Shown here in pieces: positions 1-9,882 of a stretch of DNA of 64,000 bases (position 1 is its first letter; each line of letters begins with the position of its first letter). The notes under the pieces are model-generated. The model did no database searches. It saw only the letters and a list, made by a program, of their open reading frames with translations, and was not told the origin of the DNA. The translations under genes and the position numbers were made by a program. The stretch covers positions 1,364,001 to 1,428,000 of the forward strand of contig OX637345.1 in NCBI GenBank assembly GCA_951799405.1, given 5' to 3'. Origin of the DNA: Agapetus fuscipes (lineage: Eukaryota; Arthropoda; Insecta; Trichoptera; Glossosomatidae).

Positions 1-1013
1 AATCTAATAAAGTAGCATTTATCGGAGTTGAGTAGCATATTATTGTTTTCACTCCATTTTGCTAAGGTATTGAGGTCATTTTGAAGCTTAAGGCAATCGC
101 AAACGGAGTGCACAGGCGTAAACATCTTCAGATCATCGGCATATATAAGATAGTCACAAATAAGATTTGATCCTAAATCATTTATAAAGACCGAGAATAG
201 TAGCGGTCCAAGATGGGAGCCCTGTGGAACTCCGGAGGTAGATTGGACTGGTTCAGAATCAAAACCGCTCACTGAAACAATCTGTGTTCTATCGCAAAGA
301 TATGAACCAATCCAATTTAGAAGTTTGCCAGTAATTCCCATGTTGTGTAACTTCTGTAGAAGAATTGCATGGTCAACACGATCAAAGGCCTTGCTGAAGT
401 CTGTATAAATTGCATCTACCTGAGTTCTTGAGTCGAGACACTCGCTAATACAATTCACAAACTCAGATAGGTTGGTACTAGTTGATTTTTTGGGTATAAA
501 CCCATGTTGACCCTTAATAAGAAGTGGGCTTACATGGTGATACAAGTGCCCATGTACGATCTTTTCAAATAATCTACCAAAACATGGTAACAGACTTATT
601 GGTCTATAATTTTTGACATTTGACCTGTCTCCCGATTTAAATACAGGGACAATTCTAGAAGTTTTCCACAGACATGGGAACACGCCTTCATTAAGAGATT
701 TTACAAATATACTGAAAAGAGGATCTATCAATGCATCTGCACATTCCTTAACAAAAATGTTGGGTATATCATCACTACCGGTACCTTTATTTATATCGAG
801 ACTTTTCATAATTTTAAAGAGTTCATCTTTATTAAGAGATAAATGGCATACAGAGTCATGTGCCAACGAGGTTTCTTTTATTATTGTGCCTTTAGATTTG
901 ATAAAGACAGATGAGAAGTACTCTGAGAATAGGTTACTTACCTCTACCCCACCTGAGGCAGAGGCATTTTGATAGTGGACTTCTCGTGTATGAAGTTTAT
1001 TATCAAAACTAAA
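1..1013 (-). pseudogene. LINE reverse transcriptase, partial (Jockey/CR1-type ORF2)
   Basis: On the minus strand the frame is open from about 1013 to the window edge without a stop. It encodes the fingers and palm of a non-LTR reverse transcriptase. Visible blocks in order are KGTGSDDIPNIFVKEC, VKNYRPISLLPCFGRLFEK, KGQHGFIPKKSTSTNL, AIYTDFSKAFDRVDH, STSGVPQGSHLGPLLF and the catalytic LIYADDLKMF (FADD-type) near 130-160. The endonuclease half is missing: at about 1013 the frame runs into a LINE-A fragment, as expected for 5' truncation. The 3' part lies outside the window. The RT belongs to the same broad class as the elements at 9.9-13.4 kb and 52-54 kb but is a different family by sequence. 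No stop or frameshift is seen, so it is young or only truncated. Confidence 0.9.
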
Positions 1014-1018
1014 CAGAA

Positions 1019-1152
1019 AACAAATTACAATTTAACACACCCTAGCCGCCAACATTACAGATCAACCGCCATTTCTCTCTGTTCTTGCATACTTCTTTCA
1101 TTTCCTCCAGAGTCATAACCTTTTTCATACAGGCTCTTTTTTTATTATGATT
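1019..1152 (-). pseudogene. LINE-A RT C-terminus fragment
   Basis: The minus strand encodes ACMKKVMTLEEMKEVCKN then EKWRLICNVGG and a stop, which is the end of the LINE-A reverse transcriptase. It is joined directly to the 5' truncation point of the RT at 1-1013. Confidence 0.75.
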
Positions 1153-1500
1153 TTATTATGGTTGAGTTGAAATTTAAAATTGCATTGGTACTTGGTGCAT
1201 CTACTTGCAGACGTTTTATGCAGCTTTCGCCATCATGGGAACCCGAGCTGCGACCGAACATTTCCGAGGATCGGAGCTTTTTCAATAAAGTTCATATTAA
1301 GCTTTTCTTCGATAGACTTCTGCGTCAAAAATGTACAAAAAAACTTCACCTCAGTAACTGTTGCTGTAACTCTGTTGCTATTCTGCTAGAGGTGGTTAGA
1401 GCCTCTGCAGAGAAATCTCTATTTCTACATTGCATACCTATTTAGATTCATTCATATTGTAACGAATATGTAATTTATGAAATGTTTCAATGACGTGTAT
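1153..1500. other. Unassigned; weak LINE-A-like relic
   Basis: No gene is supported. A short piece around 1370-1420 (CTGTAACTCTGTTGCTATT and GAGCCTCTGCAGAG) recurs near 39425-39475 and 54270-54320, next to LINE-A-like C-termini, so this is probably old LINE-A-derived 3' sequence. Confidence 0.4.
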
Positions 1501-2055
1501 GATCCTTGGCTTATAGGTTGGTATGCGGCTGACCACCAATGCAGTAAAAATGGTTAACTGTGCCAATGTCATGGAATGTCATGGAATGTCAATTAGTACA
1601 TGGAATGGCGCCGCTTTACCTTGTGGACATGATTGGAAGGAAGGAGATTTCAACTCACGGACGCACACTTAGGTCCCGAGACGCTAACGCGAGTCTGCTC
1701 CAGGTCCCTGGCAGATCCACAAGGACGTTGTTCGGTGACCGAGCTTTTTGTGTCGCAGCTCCGATGGCTTGGAATGCACTCCCAGTGACGCTCAGAGAAC
1801 AACACGTTGAGGAGCGGTTTAGAAAGCAATTAAAAACATTTTTGTTTGGACACTCCTACAAAGCGCCTTTGAAGTGACATCAGTTACGAAATGGCACTAT
1901 AAAAAAGTGTAGAACTATTATTAATGTCACCTCTGTTTCAGGGAAGGACGGCAAGAGTTGCAGCATTTTTTATGTTGTAGGTTCACATGCGGCATGCGCA
2001 AGCGCGAACTTGTACGTGTCTGCTTGTGAGAATCTAAATCTAAATCTTAGCTTGA
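1501..2055 (+). repeat. T3 block, split by an L2-like insertion
   Basis: The T3 5' part (1501-1571) and the rest (1923-2055, with CACATGCGGCATG) are separated by the L2-like fragment. The host sequence AATGTCA is duplicated at 1565-1571 and 1923-1929. Confidence 0.85.
1572..1922 (+). mobile_element. L2/CR1-like LINE 3' fragment, nested in T3
   Basis: It encodes HGMAPLYLVDMIGRKE, RTLFGDRAFCVAAPMAWNAL and RKQLKTFLFGHSYKAP, the C-terminal domain of L2/CR1-type reverse transcriptases, then a stop and a short 3' end with AGCGCC/GGCACT partial pairing and ATT-rich tail. A 7-bp target duplication (AATGTCA) brackets it, so it is a 5'-truncated insertion into an older T3 copy. ATGGAATGTC occurs in tandem at its 5' joint. 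Confidence 0.8.
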
Positions 2056-2285
2056 AAAATATGTATCATTTGCATTCCCACAAGCAGACATGTATAATTT
2101 CGCGCTAACACATGCCGCATGTGGACCTACAATATAAAAACCCAATCTCAAATGAACATAAGCCCTGCAACTCTTGCCGTCCTTCCCTGAAACAGGGGTG
2201 ACATTGGCAAAGTGAACCATTTTTTTATATTATGGGTGGTCAGCCGCATAACAACCTATAAGTCAAGGAACATACATGACAAATT
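2040..2285 (-). repeat. T3 block
   Basis: Near-complete antisense copy, ending at GTCAAGGAACATACATG on the plus strand. It directly abuts the T3 copy that ends at about 2050, in inverted orientation. Confidence 0.85.
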
Positions 2286-2690
2286 ACATTTTTTTAAATC
2301 AACATGTAACATATCTTTGCAACTTAGATTAGATTACATTTTTTGACATTGGCGCACAGCTGTTGAATTTCACAGCAAAGGGCTCAGACATGCAGTGTAG
2401 CGCAACCAACGGCAATTAATTACATATTATATTATATCTGCATTTCAATCAGCGGTCCCATTAGGTGAAGGCTTACCACCACTGCAGTGGAATGAAATAC
2501 GGTCTGTTCAATAGGGAAATTGTGTGAGGTTTTCCCTAGAAGTAGGGAAAATGTATAAATTCCCCATTTATATTAAATGATAAAAAATCTTAGAAACCAC
2601 GCTAATAAATGAATATACATACATAAGAATGATTTGTTTGGTGAGCGGTGTTGTGTACACCAAACAAATTATTGAAAAGATATTCCTTGA
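2286..2690. other. Unassigned; SINE-1a tail relic
   Basis: Nothing coding is seen. At about 2632-2669 TTTGTTTGGTG and CACCAAACAAA form an inverted repeat around GAGCGGTGTTGTGTA, which resembles the antisense SINE-1a 3' end (TTTGGTGAGCGCTG). Confidence 0.4.
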
Positions 2691-2932
2691 CTTATAGGTT
2701 GATATGAGGCTGACCACCCATACTGTAAAAAAATGGTTCACTTTGTCAATGGTATTTCAGGGAAGGTCGGCTAGAGTAATTGCAGGGCTTATGTACATTT
2801 GAGATTGGGGTTTTATGTTGTAAGTCCACATGCAGCATGTTTAAGCGCAAACTTATACGTGTCTGCTTACGAGAATACATTTAATACGAATCTTAAATGA
2901 AATATATCTGTGCAACTTAGATTATACGCTTT
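2691..2932 (+). repeat. T3 block
   Basis: Starts TTCCTTGACTTATAGG right after unrelated sequence and ends in CAACTTAGATTATA. Confidence 0.85.
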
Positions 2933-2934
2933 AA

Positions 2935-3170
2935 GAAGTTTCTGCGAGCATGGTCGTCGCCATGTAAAAAGTACCAATACTCAGACAAGTTCCAGTTGCT
3001 GTAAGGCTGGATGGACCTTTGTGACCGGTCCTTGATTTTTATAATTGCAGAGGGCTTCTTTGCAAATATATTTTTTTTTTCGTTCTTTAACCTGTCAGTG
3101 GCTTATTAGTTAACTCTACGCATTCGATATTCGAAGGTCGTGGGTTCGATTTCTGGTGGAGCACAAAAAA
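2935..3170. repeat. SINE-1 body (-) followed by tRNA-like SINE head (+)
   Basis: 2935-3045 is antisense SINE-1 body (TGGTCGTCGCC, CAGTTGCTGTAAGGCTGGATGG, GTGACCGGTC). 3100-3170 is a sense tRNA-like head with GGCTTATTAGTTAA (A-box-like) and GTGGGTTCGATTTC (B box) ending GGAGCACAAAAAAA. Confidence 0.65.
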
Positions 3171-3194
3171 AGCATAATTCATGTTTTAAATATT

Positions 3195-3345
3195 ATGTTA
3201 ACTTGAGATTGAGTTTTAATGTTGAAGGTCCACATGCGGCATGTGTAAGTGCGAACAAAATAAAGAAACAAATCTGAAATGAACATAGGCCCTGCAACTT
3301 TTGCCGACATTTTCTGAAACACCAGTGGCATTTGCATGACGTCAC
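3195..3345. repeat. Inverted junction of two partial T3 blocks
   Basis: Sense T3 (GAGATTGAG... to AAGTGCGAAC, 3198-3256) is followed at once by antisense T3 (AATCTGAAATGAACATAGG... to 3335). The two halves are not one continuous element. Confidence 0.7.
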
Positions 3346-3605
3346 CTTAGTGCTTAGTTGTCGTATCTCCAACAGAGGTAATTTCACATGAGCAATGTTT
3401 GTATGTGTACTGGACCAATGTGTCTAATGAATGCTGGAAATTGATTTGTAGAATATTTAAAACAACTCTCACACTATCGTGTTTTACATTTTTTTCATAG
3501 CTCAGATTGTGTAGAATGTGATATTTTAGACTATTTCATTTAATTGTAATCTGTGAATCAAATGGAAGATACGCCAAACAAGCACTGGGGATACGATAAG
3601 TGAAC
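3346..3605 (+). repeat. Dispersed repeat X, copy 1
   Basis: Shares CATGAGCAATGTTTGTATG, GTGTACTGGACC, CTCACACTATCG and AACAAGCACTGGG with loci at 5330-5585 and 60250-60910. No coding sequence is seen, and its class is unknown. Confidence 0.55.
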
Positions 3606-3621
3606 CAACTTTTTACAGCAT

Positions 3622-4250
3622 GGGGGGTTCCTTGACTTGGTTGGTATGAGGCTGACCCCCCATACTGTAAAATATGGTTCACTTTGCCAATGTCCTCCCT
3701 GTTTCAGGGAAGGTCGGCAAGAGTTGCAGGGCTTATGTTCATTTGAGATTGGGTTTTTTATATTGTAGGTCCACATGGTGATGGTGAGCGGCATGTGTGA
3801 GCGTGAAATTATGCGAGTCTGCTTGTGGGAATGATGATGATGATGAGTTGATGATTTCTTTATAGCGCCGTTTCGTGATGTAGTCACTCCAAGGGCGCTG
3901 GTGCAAACGACGCCAGAAATTTGCTTGTCTTCAGTGCATTCCGCAACTTTCCATGGTCCTCTAGCTCTCTCACATGATGTGGCAGGTGGTTCCAGGCCAG
4001 AGGACCAGCAACTGCAAATGCACGCTCTCCAAACATTGTGTTAACTCTTCTTATAGGTTCTTCAATCCTTGATTTGGCTCCAGTCTCAGCCGAGCGCAGT
4101 GTTAGGCTTTTTTTGCCGAGGGTGACTGGTTTGGTCTGGTGAAAGTCTTCCTGCCACTATTTTTTCAAGTATTTTTGACAAAAAGGAATGTATTTAATAC
4201 GAATCTCAAATGATACATATCTTTGCAACTCAGATTTAGATTTAGATTAG
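3622..4250 (+). repeat. T3 block, split by an L2-like insertion
   Basis: T3 runs 3627-3832, with a short interruption at the CACATG/GCGGCATGTG hairpin, and resumes at about 4188 to 4250 with ATTTAGATTTAGATTAG. GGAATG is repeated on both sides of the insertion. Confidence 0.8.
3832..4188 (-). mobile_element. L2/CR1-like LINE 3' fragment nested in T3
   Basis: The minus strand encodes KKSLTLRSAETGAKSRIEE, FGERAFAVAGPLAWNHLP and HHVRELEDHGKLRNALKT, followed by the 3' hairpin AGCGCC...GGCGCT and an (ATC)n tail read on the minus strand (plus strand GATGATGATGATGAG at 3832). It is the same family as 43040-43395. Its 3' end, not its 5' end, sits at the low coordinate. Confidence 0.8.
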
Positions 4251-4672
4251 GGGCTCAGCTGACCTTTTAGTTAAAGAACTAGTGCTACAAGTTACAAAGT
4301 ATCTTGTACGGTGTTTTCATTTAAAATATGCCATGCATAACATTGCTTTGATCTCGCAATGCGTATACAATATTCAAAACAAAATAACAGTGAACACATT
4401 TCTGCTTACCCCAGATCCATCAAAAATAAAAGCACCATCGCCTTCGTGATGTTTCTTTCATTTCCCGCCTTCCTGACCCACTTTTTCCCTTTTCTCTCTC
4501 TTTTCCAATTGTTGCCCCTCCAAAAGTGAGTTGTTTTATTTGTTTTCCATGCTCTCCGGCACAAAGTTTTGGCAATAAGACAGCCATTTTTCCACTTCAA
4601 GTCTTTTTACCGACCGAACCATCTACAATGATTATTTTCTATATATTTTTTTTGTATGTTGAGATAATAATA
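4251..4672. other. Unassigned spacer
   Basis: A+T-rich, with no recognised coding or repeat signal apart from short open frames that look random. Confidence 0.4.
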
Positions 4673-4674
4673 AA

Positions 4675-5186
4675 ATGAATGGTTGAAGGAAGACCGAGAA
4701 AGGTATGGATGGACCAAATTTCCGAAATAGCCAATGAATGGGATACCAAGAGTCATCATAAAAGGAGAGCTTGTATGAAAAAGGTTATGACCCTGGATGA
4801 AATGAAAAAAGTATGTAAGGACCGAAAATATGGCGGCTAATCTGTAATGTAGGCGGCTAAGGCCAAGAATCAATTTTAATTTTTATAGATGTTTTGTAGA
4901 TTTTCTAGTGTTTGTTTGTTATTTAATTGCTTGTATTCCTTAACTTATAGGTTGGTATGAGGCTGACCACCCATACTGTAAAAAAAATTCTTCCCTGTTT
5001 CAGGGAAGGTCGGCAAGAGTTGCAGGGCTTATGTTCATTTGAGATTGTGTTTTTTTATATTGAAGGTCCACATGCGGCATGTGTGAGCGCGAAATTATGC
5101 GTGTCTGCTTGTAGGAATGCATTTAATATGAATCTCAAATGATACATATCTTTGCAGCTTTGATTTAGATTTACATTTAGATTAAT
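4675..5186 (+). mobile_element. LINE-A 3' end: RT C-terminus plus T3
   Basis: 4675-4862 encodes GRPRKVWMDQISEIANEWD, RACMKKVMTLDEMKKVCKDR and ends in a degenerate WRLICNVGG. About 75 bp of 3' UTR follows, then T3 starts at 4937 (TTCCTTAACTTATAGG) and ends at about 5186 in ATTTAGATTTACATTTAG. This is one of four copies where the order RT C-terminus, short A+T-rich spacer, T3 is preserved. A frameshift at KYGG shows decay. Confidence 0.8.
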
Positions 5187-5300
5187 AATATTAGGATGAT
5201 TTATTCGGTGAGCGCTGTTTTTGTGTGTATCACACCCCAAGAGCAATCTGCGAGCTCGGTCGTCGCTGTAGAAAGCGCCAATTCTCAAGCAAGCGCCGCG
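5187..5300 (-). repeat. SINE-1a 3' end
   Basis: Antisense tail: ATTAATAATATTAGG, GGTGAGCGCTGTTTTTGTG, CGAGCTCGGTCGTCGC. It sits next to the T3 tail at 5186. Confidence 0.75.
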
Positions 5301-5309
5301 TCAAGCCTG

Positions 5310-5640
5310 AAAGCGCCCTTGCAGTGACGGTACGCTGCCTTAGTTCTTGTTTACCGTATACGCCATTGAGAAAATTTTACATGAGCAATGTTTGCATGTG
5401 TACTGGACCAATGTGTCTTATAAAAAAAATAAATTTATTAAAAAAATATTTAAAAGAACTCTCACATTATCGAGTTTTACGGTTTTTCTTAGCTCAGATT
5501 GTGTAGAATTTGATTCATTAGACAACTGCATGAAAAAGTCATATTTGACAAGATTGGCGTATACCGTAAACAAGAACTGGGGGAGCGAGTTGTCACGAAA
5601 CGGCGCTTTACAAATCATCATTATCATCAAGACCCAGTTG
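5310..5640 (+). repeat. Repeat X, copy 2, ending in an L2-like 3' tail
   Basis: Contains CATGAGCAATGTTTGCATG, GTGTACTGGACC and CTCACATTATCG. Its end (5585-5632) is GTCACGAAACGGCGCT plus ATCATCATT, the L2-like 3' terminus. Repeat X may therefore be the 3' UTR of an L2-like LINE, but only this copy shows the link. Confidence 0.5.
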
Positions 5641-6586
5641 TTGTAAGGTTGGATGGACCGTTGATAAAATAAGGTTACAATTACATCGCTCCATCGCGTA
5701 TAACACTCCTCGTTTCCTACGATTGATTTAAAAGCAGAAAAACACGTTTTTTTTTCTTTATTTCTCGATCCAAGTTTTCGTTGTTGGTCGGTAAATTTTC
5801 TAGTAGCGATCTCTCTATTTCTTGTGCCAGCAAACGATAAAGAGGTCAAACCTCTCCGTATAAACGCAACCAAAGCGTTTTAAAAAAAACATTATATCCT
5901 TAAAAGCACTTCTATTGAGGGTTTTAGTTTAAGGATATTTTTGGTAATACGATATGGTTCAGTTGAAATGGAATTTTCTGGACTTGGGTATAGAGCGGAC
6001 CATTGACTTATGATATCTGTGGACTAGATATTATTCTAACGAAAATATACATTAAATATATGTTTCAACTCAACGGAAGACTAGAATGTCTAAGAATAGA
6101 TTAGAATAAGATACTAAATTTACAACTAATACATGACTTACAATTTTGATGAGGGAGGAGGCGGGGCTAAAATTGATAGGAGGGGGGAAAATATGGGCGA
6201 GATCTGGATCTCTAATGAGGCTAATTTTATTGAACACAAATTTACTCGTATTTATAACATTTTAATTATGTCCTTCTTTTTTTCCTTTTATGCAAATCAA
6301 GATGAGATATAGGTTATCATCTTCATGTAAGTGGCCTTTTTTTTGTGTAATAGTAAGTAAGTTTCTGCTCCTCTATGTTATTACTCAATGGAGCAGACCG
6401 AACGGCCGAAGTAAGGGGCAGACCAAATAAATGTTTGGACCGAATTGTGTCAAATAAAACCTTGGACATCTAACTTTGCGGAGAGCTATGTGGGTTCGGA
6501 ATGCGAGATATGTGTTTTTAAACAATCGTGTATCTTGCACCTTGAATCTGGTATCTTGTTTGTATGCTTATTTTGCAAAAATCGTT
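5641..6586. other. Unassigned 0.9-kb spacer
   Basis: No gene, tRNA-like head or T3 is seen, except a SINE-1-like remnant at 5632-5665 (CAGTTGTTGTAAGGTTGGATGG). The open frames are short and not conserved. Confidence 0.4.
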
Positions 6587-6657
6587 TGATGATGATGATG
6601 ATGAGTTGATGATTTCTTTATAGCGCCGTTTCGTGATGTAGTCACTCCAAGGGCGCG
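6587..6657 (-). repeat. L2-like 3' terminus only
   Basis: A 70-bp piece with the (ATC)n tail, ATAGCGCCGTTTCGTGATG and CACTCCAAGGGCGC. Only the last hairpin of the LINE was inserted, so this marks the family's 3' boundary. Confidence 0.75.
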
Positions 6658-6689
6658 TATCTTGAATCTAGTAGTCTAATTTAATTTGT

Positions 6690-7497
6690 GTTGCAAAGAT
6701 ATGTGACATTGAGAATTCATACTATATGCATTCTCACAAGTAGACATGTATTTGTTCGCGCTTGCACATGCCGCATGGGAACCTGATAAATGTAAAAATA
6801 TAATAAAACACAAATTTCAAATGAACATTCACCCTGCAACTCTTGCTGACCTTCCGTGAAACGGGGGTGTCATTGGCAAAGTGAACCATTTTCTACAGCA
6901 TGGGTGTAGAAAATGTCAAAAATAATATTAATCATTAGCATACCATTACCTTTTATTTTGTATTTTTGTTAAAAAAATCAGTTATCTTACAATTTTACCT
7001 CGATTTTTCAGCTTTATAAAGTTCGCTACCTTAAAGGTCTATATCTATAATCTATAATCTAAGTTGCAAGGATATATTCATTTAAAGCTCTCAGATGTAT
7101 GCCCACAAACAAACACGTGTAGTTCGCGCTTACAAATGCTGATTGTGTACTTACAAATAAAATCCAAACCTCAAATGAACATAAACCCTGCAACTCTTGC
7201 CGACATTCCCTGAAACAGGGGTGACATTGGCAAAGTGAACCATTTTTTACAGTATGGGTTACCTTAAAGGTTAAACTGAATAAGTGACTTATTAAGCTTA
7301 CATCTTATATAATCTAATCTAAGTTGCATATATATGTAAAATTAGGGATTCAAATTACATGCATTCTCACAAACAGACACGTACAAGTTCGCGCTTACGT
7401 ATGCCGAATGTGAACCTACAATATAGACATTGGCCAAGTGAACCATTTTCTACAGCATGGGTGGTCAGCCGCATACCAACTTATAAGTCAAGGAATG
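6690..7497 (-). repeat. Three T3 blocks in a row
   Basis: Antisense copies lie at 6690-6906, 7060-7258 and 7310-7497. The third lacks the middle part: it jumps from the CATGCGGCATGTG region to GACATTGGCCAAGTGAACC. Fragments of the TIR-MITE seen at 22633-22899 (CTACCTTAAAGGTC; TTACCTTAAAGGTTAAACTG) lie between them at about 7028 and 7259. Confidence 0.8.
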
Positions 7498-7539
7498 TAT
7501 ACAACAAATAACATATTACATGGGATTCTTTTTTTCCTA

Positions 7540-7720
7540 TTTTCTACAATAGACATTGCAATAAGTGTGAAAATCCTGTAGTTTAGAAGTTTTTCATGAG
7601 AATTTCCTTATAATTAGTTCACTTACTATGAGAAGTTACTCACAATAAAATGTTTAATCCACGCTTTCTCAAATCAGTGAATCAGCACTTATTCAGTTTT
7701 GCCTTCAAGGTAAAGAAATG
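7540..7720. repeat. Degenerate relative of the 22.6-kb MITE
   Basis: GAGAATTTCC, TTCACTTACTATGAGAAG, CAGCACTTATTCAGTTTTGCC and CTTCAAGGTAAAG match blocks of the element at 22633-22899 in antisense. Ends are not clear. Confidence 0.45.
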
Positions 7721-7972
7721 AATATAATATCAGAATAAAATCATGGTTGTTGTACAATGTACACGTGCCTAAGCACATAAAAATATACAAAGATATTATG
7801 AGATTTTCTCTTTAAAACGTGACGAAAAAATTGTATCTCATCTTGTGTTGTGAAATTACCATATATATGAGATACATGTTGGTTCTTGGGAAGACAAAAT
7901 CCACACAAAGTCAGATTATGTTTCATAGTAATATATCTGAGATATCTTTTTTATATTTATTTATTCATGTGC

Positions 7973-8180
7973 ATGGATGTCGCGGTAGAGGAAGAACGAG
8001 AAAAGTATGGATGGGCGAAGTTAGGTTGGTATAAGGCTGGCCACACAAACTGTAATAATGATTCACTCATACCAAAATCACCCCTGTTTCAGGGAAAGTC
8101 AGCAAGAGTTGCAGGGCTTAAGTTCATTAGAGGATTTTATTTTTATCGTACTCACTCCTCCTGTGTAAGCGCCGAGGAAT
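7973..8180 (+). mobile_element. LINE-A C-terminus fused to T3
   Basis: GCRGRGRTRKVWMGE coding sequence (7973-8020) runs straight into the T3 interior at TAGGTTGGTATAAGGCTGG. The C-terminal 50 codons, the UTR and the first T3 bases are deleted. Confidence 0.7.
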
Positions 8181-8195
8181 ATTTTGATAATGAGG

Positions 8196-8446
8196 TCCGA
8201 AAAATCAAATGTTTTTCAAAAAAACAATTGTTTTTAAAAAAATCTATCGTTTTTAAAAAAATCAAATGTTTGTACAAAAATCAAATGTTTGTACAAAAAT
8301 AAAATAGTTTTCAAAAAATCAAATGTTTTAAAAAAAAACAAATGTTTTTAAAAAAATCTATTGTTTTTAAAAAAATCAAATGTTTTTAAAAAAATAAAAT
8401 ACATGGATTTCAAAAAATCCAATGTTTTTCAAAAAATCAAAAGCTT
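8196..8446. repeat. A/T-rich ~20-bp minisatellite
   Basis: About 12 degenerate copies of a unit like AAAAAATCAAATGTTTTT, with GTACAAAAATCAAATGTTT variants in the middle. Confidence 0.8.
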
Positions 8447-8772
8447 TTTCTCGTTTTTTTACATTTATTTCAACGGTTTTTTTTAATTGAAAAAAGAGGT
8501 ATGGCTAAAAATTGGATGAAACAATTTTTATATTTTGATGTTGGAACTTTTCAATATGATGGACATTTTAATGAAAAATTGATGTAAATTTCGAGCCCTT
8601 TGTTTCTGTGTTCATATGTAAAGTATTTTTAAATGTTTTTATTTTTGCATTGAACACTGCCTTTGGCATATCGATCTAACATTGTATTGGAAATAAAATG
8701 ACAGGCCGTCAAAAAAGAGAGTGACTGAAATAAATGAAAATATATTTGACGAAAAACTGATTAAGTCATAAT

Positions 8773-8900
8773 AGTTTCTTGACTTATTGGTTGGTAAGAG
8801 GCTGACCACCCACACCAAAAAAAAACCTTTCCTATTTTACCCCTGTTTCAGGGAAGTTTGGCCTATTTTCATGTAGGTCTATTTTCATTTGAGATTTGTT
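8773..8900 (+). repeat. Partial T3 block
   Basis: TTCTTGACTTATTGGTTGG to CCCTGTTTCAGGGAAG; it is truncated after the first hairpin. Confidence 0.7.
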
Positions 8901-9700
8901 AATTTTATTTTGCAAGCATGCAGCTGGTCTAAGCTTTTACAAAACTTTAAGAAGTTGCGCTATACGTGCAGCTTAATTTTCATGCCGCATTTTACGTGGA
9001 CGGGGCTTAAAGGTAGATTCATATGAGTGGATGATTAACGGCCTCTGTTTGTAGCTAAAGCCAACCTCACAATAGTAGAATGTTAAACGTAAAAAAAATG
9101 TTACGTAGTTGCTAAGGTTATCATTTGGCGTCTAAATCATGTTTACTTTTACTGCTAAGGAGACAATTTTAAAAGAAACTGGCCTTACTCCAACCCGTTC
9201 ATTATACGTGGTCGGTTTCCAAGCACTCTACCTCTATAACCTCCATGATTTCTTGTGAAATCCGAGTAAATATTTCCAATATTTTTGATTTTGGAATTGA
9301 AATGACCATTGAAATGGGAAATATGGGGTTCGAACCCTTGCCCGAGCATTCAAACAGCTGAGATTTCTAACAATCTACACATTATATTGATTTTGGGGCA
9401 ATCAATATACATAATATCATAAGTAGTGCACTCCAAATTTTTGCTTGCTAATAAATAATTATAAATATCTGTAATAACTGAATTGCGTGAAGTGTATTGG
9501 TGTTTACAGTGTAAAGCTAACTCAATTTTTTATCACAAATTGTTCGCGGTTCTCTCTGACTGCTGCTTATGTGTTTTTTTTTCAAATTAAAAATAAATGT
9601 TTCATCGCTTGTAATATCAATAAGGACTATTTTTGCAAATCTGTCCAATAAATTGCAGCCAATAAACATAATTGCTTATATTATTGCTGAATACTTTGTA
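8901..9700. other. Unassigned; upstream flank or 5' UTR of the LINE
   Basis: No coding signal. A tRNA-like B box in antisense (GGGTTCGAACCCTTGCC) is at about 9328. The 5' boundary of the LINE starting nearby could not be fixed. Confidence 0.35.
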
Positions 9701-9882
9701 GCAGGGCTGTCACTGCAATTGGGATAAATAAAAATAAACACAATAATCAAATAAATTGTACCTGTGACATAAAACAATAATATTATACTTAAATAATATA
9801 AAACTTAAATAACCCGTGAGAAAAAAAATATATATTATAATTACAACTTCTTTTTTTTCCTCTTGTCCAACGATTTTTAACA

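Noticed and set aside
613..972. Plus-strand ORF of 119 codons
   Set aside because: It is antisense to a clear reverse transcriptase with conserved motifs.
5418..5873. Minus-strand ORF of 151 codons
   Set aside because: It overlaps repeat X and an L2-like tail, shows no domain, and its composition follows local A+T bias.
7886..8302. 138-codon plus-strand ORF
   Set aside because: It runs through a LINE-A scrap, a T3 block and an A-rich minisatellite, so it is a chance composite.
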